64,000 nucleotides of DNA from Algibacter lectus (GTDB taxonomy: Bacteria > Bacteroidota > Bacteroidia > Flavobacteriales > Flavobacteriaceae): positions 151,665 through 215,664 of the forward strand of contig NZ_FOLN01000008.1 in NCBI RefSeq assembly GCF_900112395.1. The letters run 5' to 3'. A program made the translations under genes and the position numbers. Below the pieces are notes generated by a model. It saw only the letters and a list, made by a program, of their open reading frames with translations, was not told where the DNA came from and did not search any database. This document shows positions 35,155-44,495 of this stretch, piece by piece (within the stretch, counting starts at the first letter, position 1; each line of letters begins with the position of its first letter).

Positions 35155-35730
35155 TTATAAAATCCGACGAGCTTCGTAAAAAGCTTTATGCCAGTAAGTT
35201 TCGTTTATCCAAGAAGTCATTACGCCTTTGCTGCTCGTGGCGTGTATAAACTCAATGTCGTTGTTTTCTATAGAGACAATAAGTCCAACATGGTTAATTG
35301 CATTTCTTCTATTGCCGGTTTTAAAGAATAACAAATCGCCTTTATGAACATCTTTTAAATTGATTTTATCGCCACGCTTGGCCATGTCTCGGGAAATTCT
35401 GGGTAAATTAACGTCATAAGCTCTAAACGATTCGTAAATTAAGCCCGAACAATCCATTCCTGCTTTTGTAGTGCCACCCCATTTGTATCGAACGCCTTCA
35501 AAACTTTCAGCATATTCAATAATGTTGTCGGCTTTGGTTCTTCTGCTATTTGCGTTTCTTGGTGTATATTTTTTTTCTTCGGAAGAAATAACTACTCGAC
35601 CATTTTCGTTTGCATCCGATTTTTTTGTTATTATTTTAGAAGAGGAATTTGAACTTCTTTTAGATCGTTTTGAAGATTTACAGCTGCTAAAACTAATGAA
35701 TAGGGCGAGTATAAAAATGATTTTTTTCAT
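35155..35730 (-). CDS. NlpC/P60 (C40) peptidase, lipoprotein
   Basis: 191 residues. Lipobox at Cys17 (ISFSSC), followed by a basic Ser/Lys/Arg-rich linker. The NlpC/P60 domain has Cys94 in MDCSGLIYESF, His147 in NAINHVGLIVS and His163 in FIHATSS as the third polar residue. It cleaves D-Glu to diamino acid bonds in peptidoglycan stem peptides on the periplasmic side. The gene is 7 bp downstream of lpxB and probably co-transcribed with it. Confidence 0.92.
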   Translation of the reverse strand: MKKIIFILALFISFSSCKSSKRSKRSSNSSSKIITKKSDANENGRVVISSEEKKYTPRNANSRRTKADNIIEYAESFEGVRYKWGGTTKAGMDCSGLIYESFRAYDVNLPRISRDMAKRGDKINLKDVHKGDLLFFKTGNRRNAINHVGLIVSIENNDIEFIHATSSKGVMTSWINETYWHKAFYEARRIL

Positions 35731-35737
35731 ATAAAGA

Positions 35738-36850
35738 TTAACCTTTTATGGCGTTGTATATTAATTTTGCGGTTTTTTCGCTAGCGCCTTTTCCGCCAAG
35801 GGCTTTTTCCAATTCATAATACTCTAAAAAGAGTTTTTTTCGGCCTTCTTTGTCCAAGATACGCTCTAACTCTTTTTTAAGATTTTTTTTATTAAAATCC
35901 CCTTGAATAAGCTCTGTTACCACTTCGCGGTCCATGACTAAATTGACTAAGGATATAAACTTTAATGTAATAATGCGTTTAGCAATTTGGTAAGATATTG
36001 CGCTGCCTTTATAGCACACCACTTGTGGTACTTTAAATAATGCGGTTTCTAGTGTAGCCGTTCCTGAGGTGACTAAAGCTGCTGTCGAAATACTTAACAA
36101 ATCGTAAGTTTTATTATCAATAAATTTTACGTTAGCCGATTTAATAAAGGTTTTATAGAAACTGTAATCCTGACTGGGAGCCCCGGCAATTACAAATTGG
36201 TAGGTTTTAAAATCGTTAACAAGACTAAGCATTACCGATAGCATTTTTGTGATTTCTTGCTTTCGGCTTCCGGGTAATAAGGCAATAATAGGTTTGTCGC
36301 TAAGTTGGTGTGTTTCTCTAAATGCTTTTTCGCTTACTTGCTCACGGTTGGCAATAGCATCAATAAGTGGGTGGCCAACAAAATGAACGTTGTAATCGTA
36401 CATTTTATAGAAATCCTCAACAAAAGGAAGAATAACATACATGGCATCCACATCGTGTTTTATATCTTTAACACGACTTGCTCGAGAGGCCCAAACTTGT
36501 GGTGAAATATAATAGTGTGTTTTAAAATTGGCAGCTTTGGCCCATTTCGCAATGCGTAAATTAAAGCCCGAATTATCAATAAAAATAACAACGTCTGGTT
36601 TATAGTCAGTAATATCTTCTTTACAAAAGCTTATAAATTTAGATATTTTTCGAAGATTCATAATAACCTCTATAAACCCCATAAAAGCACGTTCCTTGTA
36701 GTGAGTTACTAAAGTGCCGCCAACGGATTGCATGAGGTCGCCGCCCCAAAATCTAATCTCGGCATTTGGGTCTTCTTGAAACAAGGCTTTCATTAGGTTT
36801 GAGCCATGTAAATCTCCCGATGCTTCACCTGCTATTATGTAATATTTCAT
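35738..36850 (-). CDS. lpxB: Lipid-A-disaccharide synthase
   Basis: 370 residues, GT19 family. LpxB joins UDP-diacylglucosamine to lipid X, giving the lipid A disaccharide at the inner membrane. The start YYIIAGEASGDLHGSNLMKAL, FIDNSGFNLRIAKWAK, YYISPQVWASRASRVKDIK, LPFVEDFY, HFVGHPLIDA, LLPGSRKQEI and TSGTATLETAL are all diagnostic. The run surE, small membrane protein, lpxB is a common flavobacterial order. Confidence 0.96.
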   Translation of the reverse strand: MKYYIIAGEASGDLHGSNLMKALFQEDPNAEIRFWGGDLMQSVGGTLVTHYKERAFMGFIEVIMNLRKISKFISFCKEDITDYKPDVVIFIDNSGFNLRIAKWAKAANFKTHYYISPQVWASRASRVKDIKHDVDAMYVILPFVEDFYKMYDYNVHFVGHPLIDAIANREQVSEKAFRETHQLSDKPIIALLPGSRKQEITKMLSVMLSLVNDFKTYQFVIAGAPSQDYSFYKTFIKSANVKFIDNKTYDLLSISTAALVTSGTATLETALFKVPQVVCYKGSAISYQIAKRIITLKFISLVNLVMDREVVTELIQGDFNKKNLKKELERILDKEGRKKLFLEYYELEKALGGKGASEKTAKLIYNAIKG

Positions 36851-36885
36851 GTGCTATAACTTTTAAGTTGGGGTGATTTTAATTT

Positions 36886-37167
36886 CTAAAGCATTTTAAA
36901 AAGAAACGTAAACACAGCAATAAAAACAGTGACTAATAAAACACCTCTGGCGCGATAATCTTCTTTTCTTCTTATAAAAATAAAAAAACTAATAAGGTTT
37001 AAAACCGCACCTAAGCTAATTAGTTTTCCTAAAAAGCCTTCTGCGGCTGCAGCTTTAATTACAGTTGTAAAATCGTCACCTCTACCAAGTAGCGTTGCGG
37101 TTAAAATTAAGCCAACAGCATTTGCTATTAATCCAACGAGCATGCCTATAAAAATTTCTTTTTTCAT
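36886..37167 (-). CDS. Conserved small membrane protein, unknown
   Basis: 93 residues with three predicted helices: about 5-27 (IGMLVGLIANAVGLILTATLLG), 47-65 (GKLISLGAVLNLISFFIFI) and 75-93 (GVLLVTVFIAVFTFLF). Positive RRKEDYRARG lies between helices 2 and 3. No known domain. It begins directly after surE (the stop of surE is at 37168) and precedes lpxB, so it is probably in the same transcript. A membrane-related role is inference. Confidence 0.75.
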   Translation of the reverse strand: MKKEIFIGMLVGLIANAVGLILTATLLGRGDDFTTVIKAAAAEGFLGKLISLGAVLNLISFFIFIRRKEDYRARGVLLVTVFIAVFTFLFKML

Positions 37168-37941
37168 CTATTTTAAATTCCAAGTATTTAGTTGTTGTAT
37201 AAAGTGGTGTGCGGTTAAATCGAACTGTACGGGAACTACAGAAACATAGTGGTTTTCAAGCGCCCATTCGTCAGTGTCTTCACCGTTGTCTAAGTTTACA
37301 AATTTACCCGAAAGCCAATAGTAATCTTTCCCTTGTGGATTTTTGCGTTTATCGAAAGATTCTACCCAATTCGATTTTGCTTGTCTACAAATTTTGATGC
37401 CTTTTATGTCTCCACTTTTAGCATTTGGTATGTTTACATTTAGAACAACTCCTTTGGGTAAGCCTGATTTTAGTACATTTTCGGTAACCTTTTTTACGTA
37501 AGGTTTAGAAGCTTCAAAGTTAGCATCCCATGCGTAATCGAGTAAAGAAAAACCAATAGCCGGAATACCTTCAATACCTGCTTCAATAGCGGCACTCATG
37601 GTGCCAGAATAAATAACGTTTATGGCAGAGTTAGATCCATGATTTATTCCCGAAACACAAAGGTCTGGCTTTCGTGGCAGTAATTCTCTAATGGCTATTT
37701 TTACGCAATCGGCAGGTGTTCCAGAACAGCTAAACTCTTTTTGTGGCCCTTTACTAATTTCTACGTTTTGAGCAAAAAGCATAGCGTCTAACGTAATAGC
37801 GTGCCCCATGCCACTTTGCGGACTATCAGGAGCTACTACAAAAACATCGCCTAAATTAACCATAACTTCAATTAAAGCTCTAATTCCTGGAGCAGTAATG
37901 CCGTCATCATTCGTAATTAAAATAAGGGGTTTTTTCGACAT
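37168..37941 (-). CDS. surE: 5'/3'-nucleotidase SurE
   Basis: 257 residues. SurE is a metal-dependent nucleoside monophosphate phosphatase of stationary phase. The motif ITNDDGITAPGIRAL (10-24) supplies the two metal-binding Asp. VVAPDSPQSGMGHAIT, SGTPADCVKIAI, PDLCVSGINHGSN and YSGTMSAAIEAGIEGIPAIGFSL are conserved. Length is standard. It leads the minus-strand group and is divergent from the Prc protease gene. Confidence 0.95.
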   Translation of the reverse strand: MSKKPLILITNDDGITAPGIRALIEVMVNLGDVFVVAPDSPQSGMGHAITLDAMLFAQNVEISKGPQKEFSCSGTPADCVKIAIRELLPRKPDLCVSGINHGSNSAINVIYSGTMSAAIEAGIEGIPAIGFSLLDYAWDANFEASKPYVKKVTENVLKSGLPKGVVLNVNIPNAKSGDIKGIKICRQAKSNWVESFDKRKNPQGKDYYWLSGKFVNLDNGEDTDEWALENHYVSVVPVQFDLTAHHFIQQLNTWNLK

Positions 37942-38106
37942 AATTTGTTCTTAAATTATAATGCTAAAATACATAATTTCGATGGTAAACGTCTTATTTC
38001 TTCTGTTTAACAAAAAATTAGTAGCAAAAACCGATTGTTGGCATAGTTTTTTCTCTATTTTAGTAAAATGATATAAAATTCCCTAAAGAATTTTGAAATA
38101 CAGAAG

Positions 38107-40263
38107 ATGAAGAATATTATGAAAAAGAATTTTAAAGTACTATCGTTGTTAATGGTTTTGGCTTTTGCCTCGTGTAGTTTTACTTCTAAAAAATTCGATA
38201 ATCCAGATAAAGATAAAAAACTAATAGAACTTATAACCTTTGTTATTGAGCGCGGACATTTTGATCCTATTGCTTTTGATGATGCCTTTTCGGAAGAGTT
38301 GTTTTCCGATTATTTAGAGATTGTAGATCCTGTAAAAAGATATTTTTACGCTTCGGATTATAAAGAGTTTGAAAAATATAGAACAAGTTTAGACGATCAA
38401 TTAAAATCGGTAGATATTTCGTTTTTTAATTTGGTTCACGAGCGTGTTTTAGAGCGTATAAGTGAAGCAAAAGAGATTTATCACGATATCTTGGCGAAGC
38501 CTTTTGATTATACTGTTGATGAAGATTTTGATACTGATTATGAAAATACTGGTTATGTAAAGAATAGGAGAGAAATGAAAGCTCGTTGGAGACAGCAATT
38601 AAAGTTTTCGACACTTTCTAATTACGATGATATTTACGAAGAAGAAAAACGTGCCAAGGAAAAAGATCCGAAGTATGTTATGAAAACGGATAAAGTTATC
38701 GAGAAAGAAGCTCGTGAAGCGACTTTAAAATCTATCGATATTTATTTTAATGATAGTGTTGATGATTTAGATCGTGATGATTGGTTTGCGGTTTACGTAA
38801 ATACGATAGTAGAAGAGTTTGATCCGCACACATATTATTTAGCACCAAGAGGTAAAGAGAATTTCGACCAACGTATGTCAGGAAAACTTGAAGGTATTGG
38901 AGCGAGATTACAAAAAAGAATGGATTACATTAAAATTGTAGAATTAATTTCTGGAGGGCCAGCTTGGAGAAGTAAGCTTTTAGAAGTTGAAGATGTTATT
39001 TTAAAAGTAAAACAAGAAGATGAAGATGTTGCTGTAGATATTGTTGGTATGCGTATTAACGATGCTATTAAATATATCAAAGGGCCTAAAGGGACTAAGG
39101 TAACGCTTACTATTAAAAGTATGGATGGTACGGTTAAAGATGTAACTATTACTAGAGATGTGGTAGAGTTGATGGAAACTTATGCGAAATCATCGGTTGT
39201 TGAAAAAGAAGGTGGTCGTTTTGGAGTGATTGATTTGCCTGCGTTTTATGCTGATTTTCAGGATTATAAAAATATAAATGCAGCTAAAGATGTAAAGGAA
39301 GAAATTTTACGTCTTAAAAAAGAGGGTATTGAAGGTTTGGTATTAGACTTGCGTAACAATGGTGGTGGATCTTTACCAACTGTTGTAGATATGGCAGGTT
39401 TGTTTATCGAAGAAGGACCAGTGGTTCAGGTACGATCTACAGGGCAAGCAAAAGAAGTTTTAAAGGATAGTGATAAGTCTATTGTTTGGGATGGACCTTT
39501 GGTTGTTTTGGTAAACGAAATTTCAGCTTCAGCATCAGAGATTATGGCGGCGGCCATGCAAGATTATAAGCGTGCTATTATTATAGGGAGTAAACAAACT
39601 TATGGTAAAGGTACCGTTCAAAATGTCATAGATTTAAATAATGTTTTACGTAGTAATACAGGAGGAGATCTTGGAGCTATAGCGTTAACCACTAAAAAAT
39701 ATTATAGAATTAATGGTGGTTCTGTACAGTTAGAGGGTGTTAAAAGTGATGTGCAAGTACCAGGACGTTTTAGTTATATTGATGTAGGTGAAAAGGATAA
39801 AGATAATCCGTTACCTTATGATGAAATTGATGCGGCCGATTACAAGCCTTGGACGGGTTATTTCGATTATAATACAATTGTAGCAAATAGTAAAGCGCGT
39901 ATGGCGAATAATGCTCAATTAAAGCTTATTGATGAAAATGCTAAATGGGTGAAAAGTAAAATAGATGACACTAAGTTTTCATTAAATTTTGAAAAGTATA
40001 AAGAGCAATTGGATAGAAATGAGGAAGAAGCAAAACGTTTTGATGCTATTTCAGATTATAAAACTAATTTAACTTTTAACTCAACAAAATACGAGCAATC
40101 ACTTTTTGATAAGGATACTACAGATTTAAAAGAAAAGCGCGTGCGTTGGCATGAGAGCTTAAGTCAAGATGTTTATGTCGAGGAAGCTTTAAATGTTTTA
40201 GAAGATTTAAAAAACTTTCCAATAGAAAAAGTTGCTTCTACACACGCTCAAGCTAAAAATTAG
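38107..40263 (+). CDS. Tail-specific (carboxy-terminal processing) protease, S41
   Basis: 718 residues, lipobox at about Cys23 (LAFASC). An internal ATG at 38119 (MKKNFKVLSLL) is an equally good start. An N-terminal helical domain (about 30-230), a PDZ domain (KLEGIGARLQKRMDYIKIVELISGGP) and the S41 core follow. The catalytic Ser is in NEISASASEIMAAAMQDY and the Lys in GSKQTYGKGTVQN, as in E. coli Prc/Tsp. A C-terminal DUF3340-like domain completes it. It trims C-termini of periplasmic proteins. Confidence 0.94.
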   Translation: MKNIMKKNFKVLSLLMVLAFASCSFTSKKFDNPDKDKKLIELITFVIERGHFDPIAFDDAFSEELFSDYLEIVDPVKRYFYASDYKEFEKYRTSLDDQLKSVDISFFNLVHERVLERISEAKEIYHDILAKPFDYTVDEDFDTDYENTGYVKNRREMKARWRQQLKFSTLSNYDDIYEEEKRAKEKDPKYVMKTDKVIEKEAREATLKSIDIYFNDSVDDLDRDDWFAVYVNTIVEEFDPHTYYLAPRGKENFDQRMSGKLEGIGARLQKRMDYIKIVELISGGPAWRSKLLEVEDVILKVKQEDEDVAVDIVGMRINDAIKYIKGPKGTKVTLTIKSMDGTVKDVTITRDVVELMETYAKSSVVEKEGGRFGVIDLPAFYADFQDYKNINAAKDVKEEILRLKKEGIEGLVLDLRNNGGGSLPTVVDMAGLFIEEGPVVQVRSTGQAKEVLKDSDKSIVWDGPLVVLVNEISASASEIMAAAMQDYKRAIIIGSKQTYGKGTVQNVIDLNNVLRSNTGGDLGAIALTTKKYYRINGGSVQLEGVKSDVQVPGRFSYIDVGEKDKDNPLPYDEIDAADYKPWTGYFDYNTIVANSKARMANNAQLKLIDENAKWVKSKIDDTKFSLNFEKYKEQLDRNEEEAKRFDAISDYKTNLTFNSTKYEQSLFDKDTTDLKEKRVRWHESLSQDVYVEEALNVLEDLKNFPIEKVASTHAQAKN

Positions 40264-40277
40264 AAGAAATAAAATAT

Positions 40278-41372
40278 ATGAGTTCAAAATCTAGCTCACT
40301 AAAACAATTAGCACTCCAAAAATTTAAAAAGAATTTTTGGGGTGTTTTTAGTTTATGCTTTATTGGTTTTGTTGGTGTTGTTTCGGTGTTTGCATATGCC
40401 TTTGCACCCGATAATTCTCAATATGCGAACCAAATGCATTTATCAATTCATTCTAAAAGGCCAGGCTATACAGTAACAATGCTTACTATCCCCTCAGAGT
40501 TGAAAGTCAATCAGAATATGTTTGATAAACTCTTTTTTGGGAAGAAGAATACAGATTCTGAAATTCCTATTTCAGAATATCATATAGATGGTGAGACTTT
40601 GATTTATACTGAATATGCTTCGGATGGTTTGGAAGGTGTGAAAAAAACAATGGAGTTAAGTCGGTTTCCAAATAGTGATGCTGTATCGTTTATAAAAGAA
40701 AAATCATTCCTTTTTGGAACTGATAAATATGGACGTGATTTGTTGAGTCGCGTGCTAGTAGGTGCTAGGATTTCATTTTTTATTGGATTTGTAGCGGTGT
40801 TTATTTCATTAGTTATCGGCATTTTTATGGGGAGTATTGCGGGCTATTTTGGTGGTAAGGTAGATGCTGTTATTATGTGGATTATAAATGTAACCTGGTC
40901 TATACCTACTCTGCTTTTGGTAATAGCGATTACTTTAGCATTAGGCAAAGGTTTTTGGCAAGTGTTTATTGCTGTCGGTTTAACCATGTGGGTGGAAGTG
41001 GCTAGAGTAGTTCGTGGGCAAATAATTAGCACTAAAGAAATGCAATATGTAACAGCAGCAAGAGCTTTAGGTTTTAGTGATTACAGAATAATCACAAAAC
41101 ATATCCTTCCGAATATTATGGCACCGGTAATTGTAATTTCAGCAGCAAACTTTGCCGCAGCTATTTTAATAGAAAGTGGTTTGAGCTTTTTGGGTATTGG
41201 TGCGCAACCACCAATGGCTAGTTGGGGTGCTATGATAAAAGATCACTACAATTATATCATTTTAGGGAAGCCTTATTTGGCTTTAATTCCAGGGCTTTGT
41301 ATAATGAGTTTGGTAATGGCTTTTATGCTTATAGGTAACGCGTTACGCGATGCGTTAGATGTTAAAGGTTGA
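40278..41372 (+). CDS. ABC transporter permease, OppC/DppC type
   Basis: 364 residues. The N-terminal OppC_N helix (KKNFWGVFSLCFIGFVGVV) and an unusually large periplasmic loop (about 45-145) precede GTDKYGRDLLSRVLVGARISFFIGF and five or six further helices. The EAA loop is RALGFSDYRIITKHILPNIM. It forms one half of a peptide or nickel importer. The partner permease and ATPases are not adjacent. The extended loop is typical of Bacteroidota members. It starts 14 bp after the protease. Confidence 0.9.
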   Translation: MSSKSSSLKQLALQKFKKNFWGVFSLCFIGFVGVVSVFAYAFAPDNSQYANQMHLSIHSKRPGYTVTMLTIPSELKVNQNMFDKLFFGKKNTDSEIPISEYHIDGETLIYTEYASDGLEGVKKTMELSRFPNSDAVSFIKEKSFLFGTDKYGRDLLSRVLVGARISFFIGFVAVFISLVIGIFMGSIAGYFGGKVDAVIMWIINVTWSIPTLLLVIAITLALGKGFWQVFIAVGLTMWVEVARVVRGQIISTKEMQYVTAARALGFSDYRIITKHILPNIMAPVIVISAANFAAAILIESGLSFLGIGAQPPMASWGAMIKDHYNYIILGKPYLALIPGLCIMSLVMAFMLIGNALRDALDVKG

Positions 41373-41441
41373 GATCTTGTTGTTTTTGGCATGGTTTATG
41401 AAAAACGGTAGGCTTAACTTATGTAATCAAATTTTAATAGA

Positions 41442-42284
41442 ATGAAACACATTAAAAAGTATCACGCGTTTAGTTTTTTAATTATTGCTCTGGTTTTTTT
41501 ATCATCATGTAGTTCTAATGATGATTCTGATAAATCGGAAGATAATGAGGTTATTGCAGAAAAATTGGCTATAACTAGTTTTAAAATGTTGTCTAGCAAC
41601 CATACGTTTTCTGTTATAAAAGCACATACGCAACCGTTAGATTCTTTAGTTGTTTGTCTGTTTCCTTCGGCTGTAGACTATTCTAATATATCGCCCATAA
41701 TAGAATTTGAAGGTGCTAGTATTGAGTATAGAATAAATAATGAAGCTTTTCATGCTTATAATGTGAGTTTAGAAGAATCTATTGATTTTAGTTATCCAAA
41801 CACGATAGATTTTAAAGTTGCAAATTCCGATAATTCAGACTCTAAAGTTTATAGAATAATTGTTGATACAGAACGGCCTATTGTATTTAATAATATCGAA
41901 ATTGAAATACCTGATTCACAGGTAAATGTTAGTTATAGTGGGCTGGGAATTTCTACATGGACAAATGTTGGAAACTATCCTATTAGGCTAGCACTTAGAA
42001 CCACCGAATATGTAGATGTTGTGACTCCTGAAGCAGGCTTAAATAATGCTTTTAGTACAACGCTTACAGATCAATCGGATTTTGCGCAGCCTAACCAAAG
42101 CGGAGATGTGAATGTGTTTGCGGGAGCTACGATGGTTGGAGCATATAGCGCAACAGCTTTGTTTAATCTTTACTTTAATGAAAATTTAGGCTATCTTGTT
42201 TATGATGATATCGCTAATGAATATGTTAAAAATATTGGTTATCAGAAAGCAGCGTTAAAGTTGAAAGGGCAAATGATAGAATAA
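41442..42284 (+). CDS. Hypothetical lipoprotein
   Basis: 280 residues. Signal peptide with lipobox (FLSSCSSNDDSDKSED), then about 250 residues of predicted beta structure with no recognised domain. A central segment (VSYSGLGISTWTNVGNYPIRLALRTTEY) stands between two beta-rich regions. The Ser/Asp-rich stretch after the Cys is typical of surface-exposed Bacteroidota lipoproteins. It follows the permease at 69 bp. No partner can be named. Confidence 0.7.
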   Translation: MKHIKKYHAFSFLIIALVFLSSCSSNDDSDKSEDNEVIAEKLAITSFKMLSSNHTFSVIKAHTQPLDSLVVCLFPSAVDYSNISPIIEFEGASIEYRINNEAFHAYNVSLEESIDFSYPNTIDFKVANSDNSDSKVYRIIVDTERPIVFNNIEIEIPDSQVNVSYSGLGISTWTNVGNYPIRLALRTTEYVDVVTPEAGLNNAFSTTLTDQSDFAQPNQSGDVNVFAGATMVGAYSATALFNLYFNENLGYLVYDDIANEYVKNIGYQKAALKLKGQMIE

Positions 42285-42771
42285 TTCTCATACGTTCGCG
42301 ATTTTAAACTTGTGTTTGTTTTGTAACTTGAAGTAAGCAAATACTCAACTACCTTTAGCTAAGTCCAACATAGTGATTTTTAAAAACTGTGAACGTAGCA
42401 GTTGTTCTAATCTATATACAATTAGATGCTTTTCCGGATCCTACTCAGCTAGTAATAAACTTATTTCTTTTTTTAGATTTAGGATTTGAAAAATTATAAA
42501 AGACGAGAGTGTTTTTCTTGTTTGCGTTACAACATTATATTTCGCAACAAGCTTTTATTGTTTTCTTGAATTCCGATAAGTTTAAGTATGTCAAACCCCT
42601 TTTTTTTGGGGTGTCTGTTTGGGAAATCTCAATGAATTTTTCTTCTTTTTTCTAGGTTTCGGTTGTGTTGCAGTTTATATTAGGATATAATAAATCATCA
42701 CATATCTTAGTCAAATATAAAAATAAAAGGCTGTCAACTAAAGAAAAAAGAGGCGTAACTTATAAGTGAAG
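42285..42771. other. 487-bp intergenic gap without a recognisable gene
   Basis: AT-rich. No open frame with credible features was found on either strand. A weak hairpin ACCCC and GGGGT (42595-42612) encloses a T-run, a possible terminator for the lipoprotein gene. The region may hold decayed sequence. Confidence 0.55.
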
Positions 42772-43386
42772 TTATTGGCGGCTGTCTAAGTCCATATTTT
42801 CGTTAAGATCATCGATATAGCCTAAAACTTCGTCTTTTCCTATGTCTTTAGATGATGATGTAATAAAATAGTTAGGCATCTCTTCCCAGGTTTCTAATAA
42901 AATAGCTTTGTAGGCATTAACGTGATCTTGAATAGCTTTTGGTCTTAGTTTGTCGGCTTTAGTAAAGATGATAGAAAAAGGAATCCCGTTTTCTCCAAGC
43001 CATATCATAAAGTCAGAATCTACAGGTTGAGGTGTGTGTCGAATATCAACTAAAACAAACGCTGTAACAAGTTGTTCTCGTTGTCCGAAATAATTAGTGA
43101 TAAATTTTTGAAACACCTTTTTAGAGCTCTTAGAAACACGAGCATAGCCATAACCTGGTAAATCTACTAAGTGCCAGTTTTTATTAATTAAAAAGTGATT
43201 AATAAGCTGTGTTTTCCCTGGTCGTCCAGATGTTTTAGCTAAGCTTTTTCGGCTAGTTAGCATATTAATCAACGACGATTTTCCTACGTTACTTCTGCCA
43301 ATAAAAGCGTACTCCGGCAGTCTGCTTTTTGGGCATTTTTCAACTTCGGAATTGCTCATTACAAATTCGGCCGATTTAATATGCAT
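42772..43386 (-). CDS. engB: Ribosome biogenesis GTP-binding protein EngB (YsxC)
   Basis: 204 residues. G1 GRSNVGKSS, G3 DLPGYGYA, G4 TKADK, and the expected PGKTQLINHF switch segment. EngB helps late assembly of the 50S subunit and is usually essential. Start at ATG 43386 (MHIKSAEFVMSNSEVEKCP). The gene lies 48 bp downstream of the hydrolase gene on the same strand and may be co-transcribed with it. Confidence 0.96.
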   Translation of the reverse strand: MHIKSAEFVMSNSEVEKCPKSRLPEYAFIGRSNVGKSSLINMLTSRKSLAKTSGRPGKTQLINHFLINKNWHLVDLPGYGYARVSKSSKKVFQKFITNYFGQREQLVTAFVLVDIRHTPQPVDSDFMIWLGENGIPFSIIFTKADKLRPKAIQDHVNAYKAILLETWEEMPNYFITSSSKDIGKDEVLGYIDDLNENMDLDSRQ

Positions 43387-43434
43387 CTATCTTAATGTGT
43401 TTAATGTTGGGAATGTTTTATGCTAGAAAAGTGT

Positions 43435-44199
43435 CTAGAATTGTCTTTTTTCTAACCAAGCATCCATGATTTTATTGAATTCATCAGGGTGTTCCATCAT
43501 GGCTGCATGGCCACATTTGTCAATCCAATGTAATTCAGAATCAGGTAAAAGTTCGTTAAATTCTTCGGCAACTTCAGGTGGCGTTACGCTATCATTTTTA
43601 CCCCAAATAATACAAGTGGGCGTTTTCATGTTAGGTAAATCTTTTGCCATATTATGCCTAATAGCACTTTTGGCAATAGCTAAAGTTTTTATTAGCTTAT
43701 TACGGTTATTTACGGTTTCGTAAACTTCGTCTACAATTTCTTTGGTGGCAACTGCGGGATCGTAAAAAACATCTTGTGCTTTCTTTTTAATCACCTCGTA
43801 ATCGCTGCGTTTTGGGTAGCCTCCGCCCATAGCACTTTCGTAAAGGCCAGAGCTTCCGGTTATTATTAAGCCTTTTACAGTGTCGGGGAACATTTTTGTA
43901 TGGTACAAGCCAATGTGTCCGCCAAGCGAATTTCCTAATAAAATAACCTCATCATAACCTTTAAAAATTATAAATTCGTGTAGGTATTTGGCAAAGCTTT
44001 TTACGTTAGTTTTAAGCAGTGACATGCTGTAAATTGGGAGTTCGGGGATCAGGACTTTATATCCTTTTTGGCTAAAAAAATCAGTTACGGCATCAAAATT
44101 ACTCAATCCGCCCATTAATCCGTGTAGCACAATAATTGGTGTACCCTCTCCGGCTTCAATATAGCTGTAATTACCTTCTTTTTTTAAACTATGCGTCAT
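43435..44199 (-). CDS. Alpha/beta hydrolase
   Basis: 254 residues of the alpha/beta-hydrolase fold: VLHGLMGGLSNFDAV, nucleophile in LLGNSLGGHIGL, acid in IWGKNDSVTPPE and base in DKCGHAAMMEHPDEF. The pattern resembles C-C hydrolase and esterase subgroups, but no substrate can be assigned. It has a good promoter at 44225-44254 and stands back-to-back with the mraZ cluster. Confidence 0.9.
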   Translation of the reverse strand: MTHSLKKEGNYSYIEAGEGTPIIVLHGLMGGLSNFDAVTDFFSQKGYKVLIPELPIYSMSLLKTNVKSFAKYLHEFIIFKGYDEVILLGNSLGGHIGLYHTKMFPDTVKGLIITGSSGLYESAMGGGYPKRSDYEVIKKKAQDVFYDPAVATKEIVDEVYETVNNRNKLIKTLAIAKSAIRHNMAKDLPNMKTPTCIIWGKNDSVTPPEVAEEFNELLPDSELHWIDKCGHAAMMEHPDEFNKIMDAWLEKRQF

Positions 44200-44224
44200 T
44201 AATCAGTATTCATTGCATGAGAAA

Positions 44225-44254
44225 CAAATATAGTTATTTCATTGATATTTCAAA
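44225..44254 (-). promoter_or_regulatory. Promoter of the hydrolase-engB run
   Basis: On the minus strand TTTG (44251-44254) and TATATTTG (44225-44232) are 18 bp apart, a near-ideal Bacteroidota promoter. The -7 element lies 25 bp before the hydrolase start codon. Confidence 0.7.
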
Positions 44255-44418
44255 GGTTTTAATTCCTTCTGAAAAAAGAATAATTTTTCTGCGTCAAGAA
44301 TAGTGTTTTGAATTAAGATTTTTCTTATAAAATTAATTAAAGAATAGTCAAGTTTGCTTACCGTTTTTATTGATCTCGTCGATTGTAGGATGTATTTCGT
44401 CAAAAACTTGTTAACAAA

Positions 44419-44448
44419 GTGGGGTAAAGTGGTAAAATGTGGTAAAAT
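44419..44448 (+). promoter_or_regulatory. Triple GTGG direct repeat, probable MraZ operator
   Basis: GTGG occurs at 44419, 44429 and 44439, exactly 10 bp apart, each followed by an A/T-rich spacer (GGTAAA, TAAAAT, TAAAAT). MraZ is known to bind three or four short G-rich direct repeats with 10-bp spacing upstream of its own gene. The repeats end 6 bp before the -7 element at 44455 and about 47 bp before the mraZ start. Confidence 0.85.
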
Positions 44449-44454
44449 TTTCAA

Positions 44455-44462
44455 TATATTTG
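44455..44462 (+). promoter_or_regulatory. -7 element of the mraZ (division and cell-wall) promoter
   Basis: TATATTTG fits TAnnTTTG perfectly. The -33 region falls inside the GTGG repeats, so a bound MraZ would cover it. About 33 bp separate the element from the TTG start of mraZ. Confidence 0.7.
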
Positions 44463-44495
44463 AATCTTAAACGTTTAAACCATAGCGAAATACTA

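Noticed and set aside
44239..44454. 71-codon minus-strand frame
   Set aside because: Starts within the MraZ operator and overlaps the hydrolase promoter; no protein features.
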